Below are positions 60,579 to 64,000 of a DNA stretch of 64,000 nt, piece after piece (the first letter of the stretch is position 1; the number at the start of each line of letters is the position of its first letter). The DNA lies in assembly GCF_029167205.1 (NCBI RefSeq), contig NZ_JARFPL010000003.1, positions 33,499-97,498 on the forward strand, given 5' to 3'. Made by a program: the position numbers and the translations under genes. The notes below the pieces were generated by a model. The model did no database searches and was not told the origin of the DNA. It saw only the letters and a program-made list of their open reading frames with translations. The DNA is from Methanocrinis alkalitolerans (GTDB lineage: Archaea > Halobacteriota > Methanosarcinia > Methanotrichales > Methanotrichaceae).

Positions 60579-63500
60579 TCAACCCCCTCCTTGCTCTGGC
60601 GACGATGGTCTTATACCTCCTCCTCCTCTTCGGCGTAGCCCATTACGCCGAACGAAAGAGGGATCAGGGCAAGAGCATAGTATCCAACCCCTACGTCTAC
60701 GCCTTATCCTTCTCCGTATACGTCACCGCCTGGACCTTTTACGGGAGCGTGGGGCGGAGCGCCACCGACGGCCTCGGTTTTCTCCCCATCTACCTCGGAC
60801 CCTCCCTGGTGATGCTCCTGGGCTGGATGGTCCTGAGGAAGATGATCGTCGTATCCAAAGAGCACCGCCTGGCCACCATAAGCGACTTCATCAGCTTCCG
60901 GTACGGCAAAAGCTACGTCATCGGGGCCCTCGTCTCCGTCGCCATCCTGGTGGTGATAACCCCCTACATGGCCCTCCAGATGATAGCCATATCCGAGTCT
61001 CTTACGATAATTAGCGGCCCGTACCACGAGGCGATGGGGGTGAGGCGGCTCCTCGTCGCCGTCCTTCTGGGGGTCTTCGCCATCATCTTCGGGACGAGGC
61101 ATCTCGACCCCCTGGAGCGGCACGAGGGTCTGATCGCGGCGGTGGCCTTCGAGTCGGTGGTGAAGCTCGTCGCCTTCTTGGCTGCCGGCATGTACATAAC
61201 CTACGGCCTCTTCGGCGGCTACGGCGAGATCGTCAGGGGGATAGCAACGAGCCCCGACCACTCTCACCTTCTGGCGGCAGATTACGTCTCCTGGTTCTCT
61301 ATGATCATAATGTCGTCTTTTGCTATCCTGTTTCTCCCAAGACAGTTTCACGTCATGGTGGTGGAGAACTCGAAAGAGGAACACCTGAAGAAGGCGATGT
61401 GGATCTTTCCCCTCTACCTCCTCCTGATAAACCTCTTCGTTCCCGCGGTCGCCTGGGGCGGCCTCCTCCTGGGGGCACCGGGGAAGGCGGACATGTGGAT
61501 GGTCTCGATCCCCATGAGCCAGGGGCAGGAGCTTCTGGCGCTTTTGGTCTTCATAGGGGGGACCTCCGCAGCCACGGCAATGGTCCTCATCTCGGCGGTG
61601 ACGGTGGGAACGATGCTCCTAAATGACCTGGAGATGCCCTATATAGTCAGGAAGATCGGCAAGGGAAGGAACCTCCCGGCCCTCATCCTCAGCCTCAAGC
61701 GGCTGAACATCCTCCTGGTCTTGGCCCTGGGGTATCTCTACTCCCTCCTGGTGGGTTTTCCGGCCCTGGTGGATATAGGCCTCCTCTCCTTCCTCGCCGC
61801 GTGCCAGCTCGCCCCCGCCGCCCTCGGGGGCCTCTACTGGAAGAAGGGGTGCCGACAGGGGGCGGTGGCGGGTCTCGTTGCCGGCTTCGTCATCTGGGCT
61901 TACACCGCCCTCATCCCGACCCTCGTGGAGGCAGGGTGGATATCGGGTGCCATCCTCGACGCCGGCCCCTTCGGGATCGCCATCCTCCAGCCGACGGCCC
62001 TCTTCGGCCTGCAGCTCGATCCCTGGACTCATGCCTTCTTCTGGTCGATCCTGGCGAACTTCACCCTTTACGTCTTCTTCTCCATCGTCCACGAGCCGAC
62101 GGACGATGAGAAGGCCCTCGCCGAAAGCTTCGTCGACGTCTATAAGGCCCGTCCCGAAGCCGGACCCTCCCCCGTCCTCCCCTTCGGCGAGAGCGTGGTG
62201 ATAAGGGTCGGGACGGTAGACGAGCTGGAGGGAACGGTGGCTCGGTACATCGGTGCCGAGAGGGCTAAGAGCGTCGTGGAGATGAACCTCTCCGACCTGA
62301 AGACAACCAGGGAGGGGATCGACGCCCGGCAGCTCTTCGAGCTGAGGGACCGTCTGGAGAAGACCCTCACCGGCTCCCTGGGGCCCACAGCCACCAGGAT
62401 GATAGTCGAAGAGGAGGTGGCGGTGAAGCCCGTCGTCGAGGTGATGAAGGAGACGAGGGCGCTTTATACCCTAGATCCCGGAAAGACGTACATAACCTCC
62501 GAGAAGGGCTACGAGGTCTTCACAGACCAGATAACCCACGGGGTCGAGGGGCTATGCATAACCTCTTCTGACCCGGACGAGGTCAGGTTGAGATGGCGTT
62601 TCACCGAGACCCCCATCATCAGGCTCAGCCACGAGAAAGGCAGGGGGGAGCGGTACATCGCCCCCAACAACCTCCCCCTTCTCTTCATCACCATAAAGTC
62701 CTTTGTGGAGAGCAGCAAAAACAGCATAATCCTCCTGGACAGCCTCGAAGAGCTGATAGATGAGAATAGGGGAAACGTTCCCGAGGCGGAGGTCCTGGAC
62801 TTCGTCCACGCCCTCGAAGAACTCTCCAGGAAGGGGCGGACGAGGCTCGTCCTCCAGGTGAGGCCGGAGTTCGTCAACCGGAAGCTCACCTCAGATATAA
62901 ACCGGGCAGATGAGCTGATATTCCTCCTGGGTCCCCTCCCTGCCTATCTATTCAAGGCCTTCTCTGACGCCCTCCTCAAGAGGCTCGACGAGCCCTGCAG
63001 GAAGGCGGTCAAAAGGCGGCTCTACGAGATGATGAATGGGGACGAGATCTTCAGGGGCGCGAGGAGGACGGACGAAGGCGACGCTTGCGATCCGGAGATG
63101 GCGGGCTTTGCAGAGGCGTCCCGGGGAGGTGGGCCGATGGTGGAGAGGATCGGAAGGTTGAGCCGCTGGGAGTTCTTCGCCGCCTTGAGACGGCTGGCGA
63201 GGGCGATCAGGGAGGTGGATCCAGCCTTCAACCTATCCACCGCGGCAAAGCCGATGATGGCCAAGTACGGCCTCAACCCCATTGAGCTGCGGCTAGCCCC
63301 GGGGACGACCTACGTCATCGAGGAGGAGAAGCCTGCAAAGAGCCTCGCGGCGTACAGCGACCTCGTCGGCCGGGGGGTGGAGGGGCTCTGCATAAGCAGG
63401 TACCATCCAGAAAAGCTGATGGAGAAGTACCGTTTGCCCCCCGAAGGGGTGATCTGGCTGACCCAGTCCTCGGGGGTCGGTCCCCAATACCGGCATGTCG

Positions 63501-63772
63501 ACCCCACCAACTTCCCGCGGCTCTCCGGCATGATCTCAGACTTCCTCTCCAAGACCGAGGAGCCCCTTATACTTCTGGAGGGGCTCGGCTACCTGATAAC
63601 TCAGAGCAACTACGAGTCGGTCCTCCGGTTCGTCCAGTCTCAGAGGGACGTGGTCGCCCTGAAGAGAGGCATTCTGATAATCCACATCGATCCTCTCGCC
63701 CTGGATACCAAAGAGCTGCACAGGCTCGCGAGCGAGATGGAACTGTTGGAGATAGAATACGAAAACTCGTGA
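60575..63772 (+). CDS. SSS-family transporter fused to a STAC region and two DUF835 domains
   Basis: About 1065 residues from TTG 60575, chosen because AGGTGGA precedes it at correct spacing; GTG 60563 is the alternative. Residues about 1-510 are a sodium:solute-symporter-like unit with about 13 helices (YVTAWTFYGSVGRSATDGLGFLPIYLG, TISDFISFRYGKSY). A STAC-like region follows at about 540-625 (VIRVGTVDELEGTVARYIGAERAKSVVEMNL), as in bacterial CbrA-type sensors. Then come two DUF835 domains, about 630-790 (EGLCITSSDPDEVRLRW) and 905-1065 (EGLCISRYHPEKLMEKYRL). Histidine-kinase H and N boxes are absent. The DUF835 modules occupy the position of PAS/kinase output domains, so it is probably a nutrient sensor or regulated transporter (inference). 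Confidence 0.85.
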   Translation: MINPLLALATMVLYLLLLFGVAHYAERKRDQGKSIVSNPYVYALSFSVYVTAWTFYGSVGRSATDGLGFLPIYLGPSLVMLLGWMVLRKMIVVSKEHRLATISDFISFRYGKSYVIGALVSVAILVVITPYMALQMIAISESLTIISGPYHEAMGVRRLLVAVLLGVFAIIFGTRHLDPLERHEGLIAAVAFESVVKLVAFLAAGMYITYGLFGGYGEIVRGIATSPDHSHLLAADYVSWFSMIIMSSFAILFLPRQFHVMVVENSKEEHLKKAMWIFPLYLLLINLFVPAVAWGGLLLGAPGKADMWMVSIPMSQGQELLALLVFIGGTSAATAMVLISAVTVGTMLLNDLEMPYIVRKIGKGRNLPALILSLKRLNILLVLALGYLYSLLVGFPALVDIGLLSFLAACQLAPAALGGLYWKKGCRQGAVAGLVAGFVIWAYTALIPTLVEAGWISGAILDAGPFGIAILQPTALFGLQLDPWTHAFFWSILANFTLYVFFSIVHEPTDDEKALAESFVDVYKARPEAGPSPVLPFGESVVIRVGTVDELEGTVARYIGAERAKSVVEMNLSDLKTTREGIDARQLFELRDRLEKTLTGSLGPTATRMIVEEEVAVKPVVEVMKETRALYTLDPGKTYITSEKGYEVFTDQITHGVEGLCITSSDPDEVRLRWRFTETPIIRLSHEKGRGERYIAPNNLPLLFITIKSFVESSKNSIILLDSLEELIDENRGNVPEAEVLDFVHALEELSRKGRTRLVLQVRPEFVNRKLTSDINRADELIFLLGPLPAYLFKAFSDALLKRLDEPCRKAVKRRLYEMMNGDEIFRGARRTDEGDACDPEMAGFAEASRGGGPMVERIGRLSRWEFFAALRRLARAIREVDPAFNLSTAAKPMMAKYGLNPIELRLAPGTTYVIEEEKPAKSLAAYSDLVGRGVEGLCISRYHPEKLMEKYRLPPEGVIWLTQSSGVGPQYRHVDPTNFPRLSGMISDFLSKTEEPLILLEGLGYLITQSNYESVLRFVQSQRDVVALKRGILIIHIDPLALDTKELHRLASEMELLEIEYENS

Positions 63773-64000
63773 CTACTCCCCGCCCTGAAGGGCGGGGCTT
63801 CTAGCTTTTGGCAGAGACTGTAGTCCCAGTCTCAGAATGTTTATCGCCGCATTCTCGTCACGGTCCATGACCAGCCCGCATTGAGGACATCCATGGACCC
63901 GATCCGATAGCGACTTCGGCACTTTAAGGCCGCACCTGGAACATAGCTGACTTGTGTTCCGAGGATCTACTAGAACCACCATCGAACCGGCGCTCTCAGC
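63773..64000 (-). CDS. TnpB-type protein, C-terminal part, cut by the window edge
   Basis: The frame continues past the edge of the window; 75 residues are visible. It shows the C-terminal zinc ribbon and RuvC end: DPRNTSQLCSRCGLKVPKS, CPQCGLVMDRDENAAIN. It differs from the two other tnpB genes of this window. A perfect hairpin with TGAA loop (CCCCGCCC/GGGCGGGG, 63778-63797) overlaps its 3' end, the same end design as the other IS200/IS605-type elements. Its stop abuts the stop of the SSS-DUF835 gene without a gap. Confidence 0.85.
   Translation of the reverse strand, partial: AESAGSMVVLVDPRNTSQLCSRCGLKVPKSLSDRVHGCPQCGLVMDRDENAAINILRLGLQSLPKARSPALQGGE

Overview
The window looks like chromosome from a GC-rich methanogenic archaeon, most plausibly an acetate-using Methanothrix/Methanosaeta-type member of the Methanosarcinales. 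The direct evidence is a complete methyl-coenzyme M reductase operon (mcrB, mcrD, mcrG, mcrA at 15.9-20.2 kb). Near it lie two genes for MCR post-translational modification, an archaeal type IA topoisomerase, Pelota, an NcsA/TtuA-type tRNA thiolase, archaeal AspRS and TATA-type promoters. The genus is an inference; the methanogen assignment is firm.

Layout. 0-10.7 kb: small heat-shock protein, a bacterial-type fused RibBA, a small secreted protein cut by an IS200/IS605-type tnpB element, a Cmi4-like HTH protein, a 117-bp MITE, TRAM protein, small genes, thioesterase, GNAT enzyme with an in-frame amber codon, a CDP-alcohol phosphotransferase, and an aminotransferase/Lrp pair. 10.6-15.3 kb: three tRNAs (Thr, Asn, Met), ncsA, pelA, topA. 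15.4-22.7 kb: mcrBDGA with a long AT-rich leader and strong terminator, a UPF0251/DUF134 regulator, and an mmp10-mgmA pair in which mgmA is truncated in its radical-SAM motif. 22.9-26.1 kb: acylphosphatase/coiled-coil fusion, a SPASM radical-SAM enzyme and a cation exchanger. 26.4-32.9 kb: co-directional smc-scpA-scpB, a zinc-ribbon/wHTH gene and an HD hydrolase.

33-49.7 kb is an accessory stretch rich in envelope genes: a GH15-type glycosidase, an Ig-like secreted protein, a 195-bp IS66-type MITE, a gingipain-like lipoprotein with a CWB2-like partner, several secreted proteins, a YihY-type membrane protein, SIMPL and bactofilin-like proteins, and a second copy of the tnpB element that carries a third MITE. 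50-55.9 kb: ftsZ, a DUF1699 gene, a wHTH gene coupled to a catalytically degenerate DNA-ligase-like protein, a repeat-rich fasciclin protein and a degenerate nuclease-like secreted protein. 56.3-64 kb: tungsten aldehyde ferredoxin oxidoreductase with its ferredoxin, aspS, a very large SSS-STAC-DUF835-DUF835 membrane protein with a small membrane partner, and the 3' end of another tnpB element.

Functionally, the mcr block makes and modifies the terminal enzyme of methanogenesis; smc-scpA-scpB and ftsZ serve chromosome organisation and division; AOR plus ferredoxin oxidises aldehydes to reduce ferredoxin. The most unusual items are the ligase pseudoenzyme, the SSS-DUF835 fusion, the broken mgmA and three different MITEs, each with a perfect target duplication. 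No CRISPR array, rRNA gene or prophage was seen.
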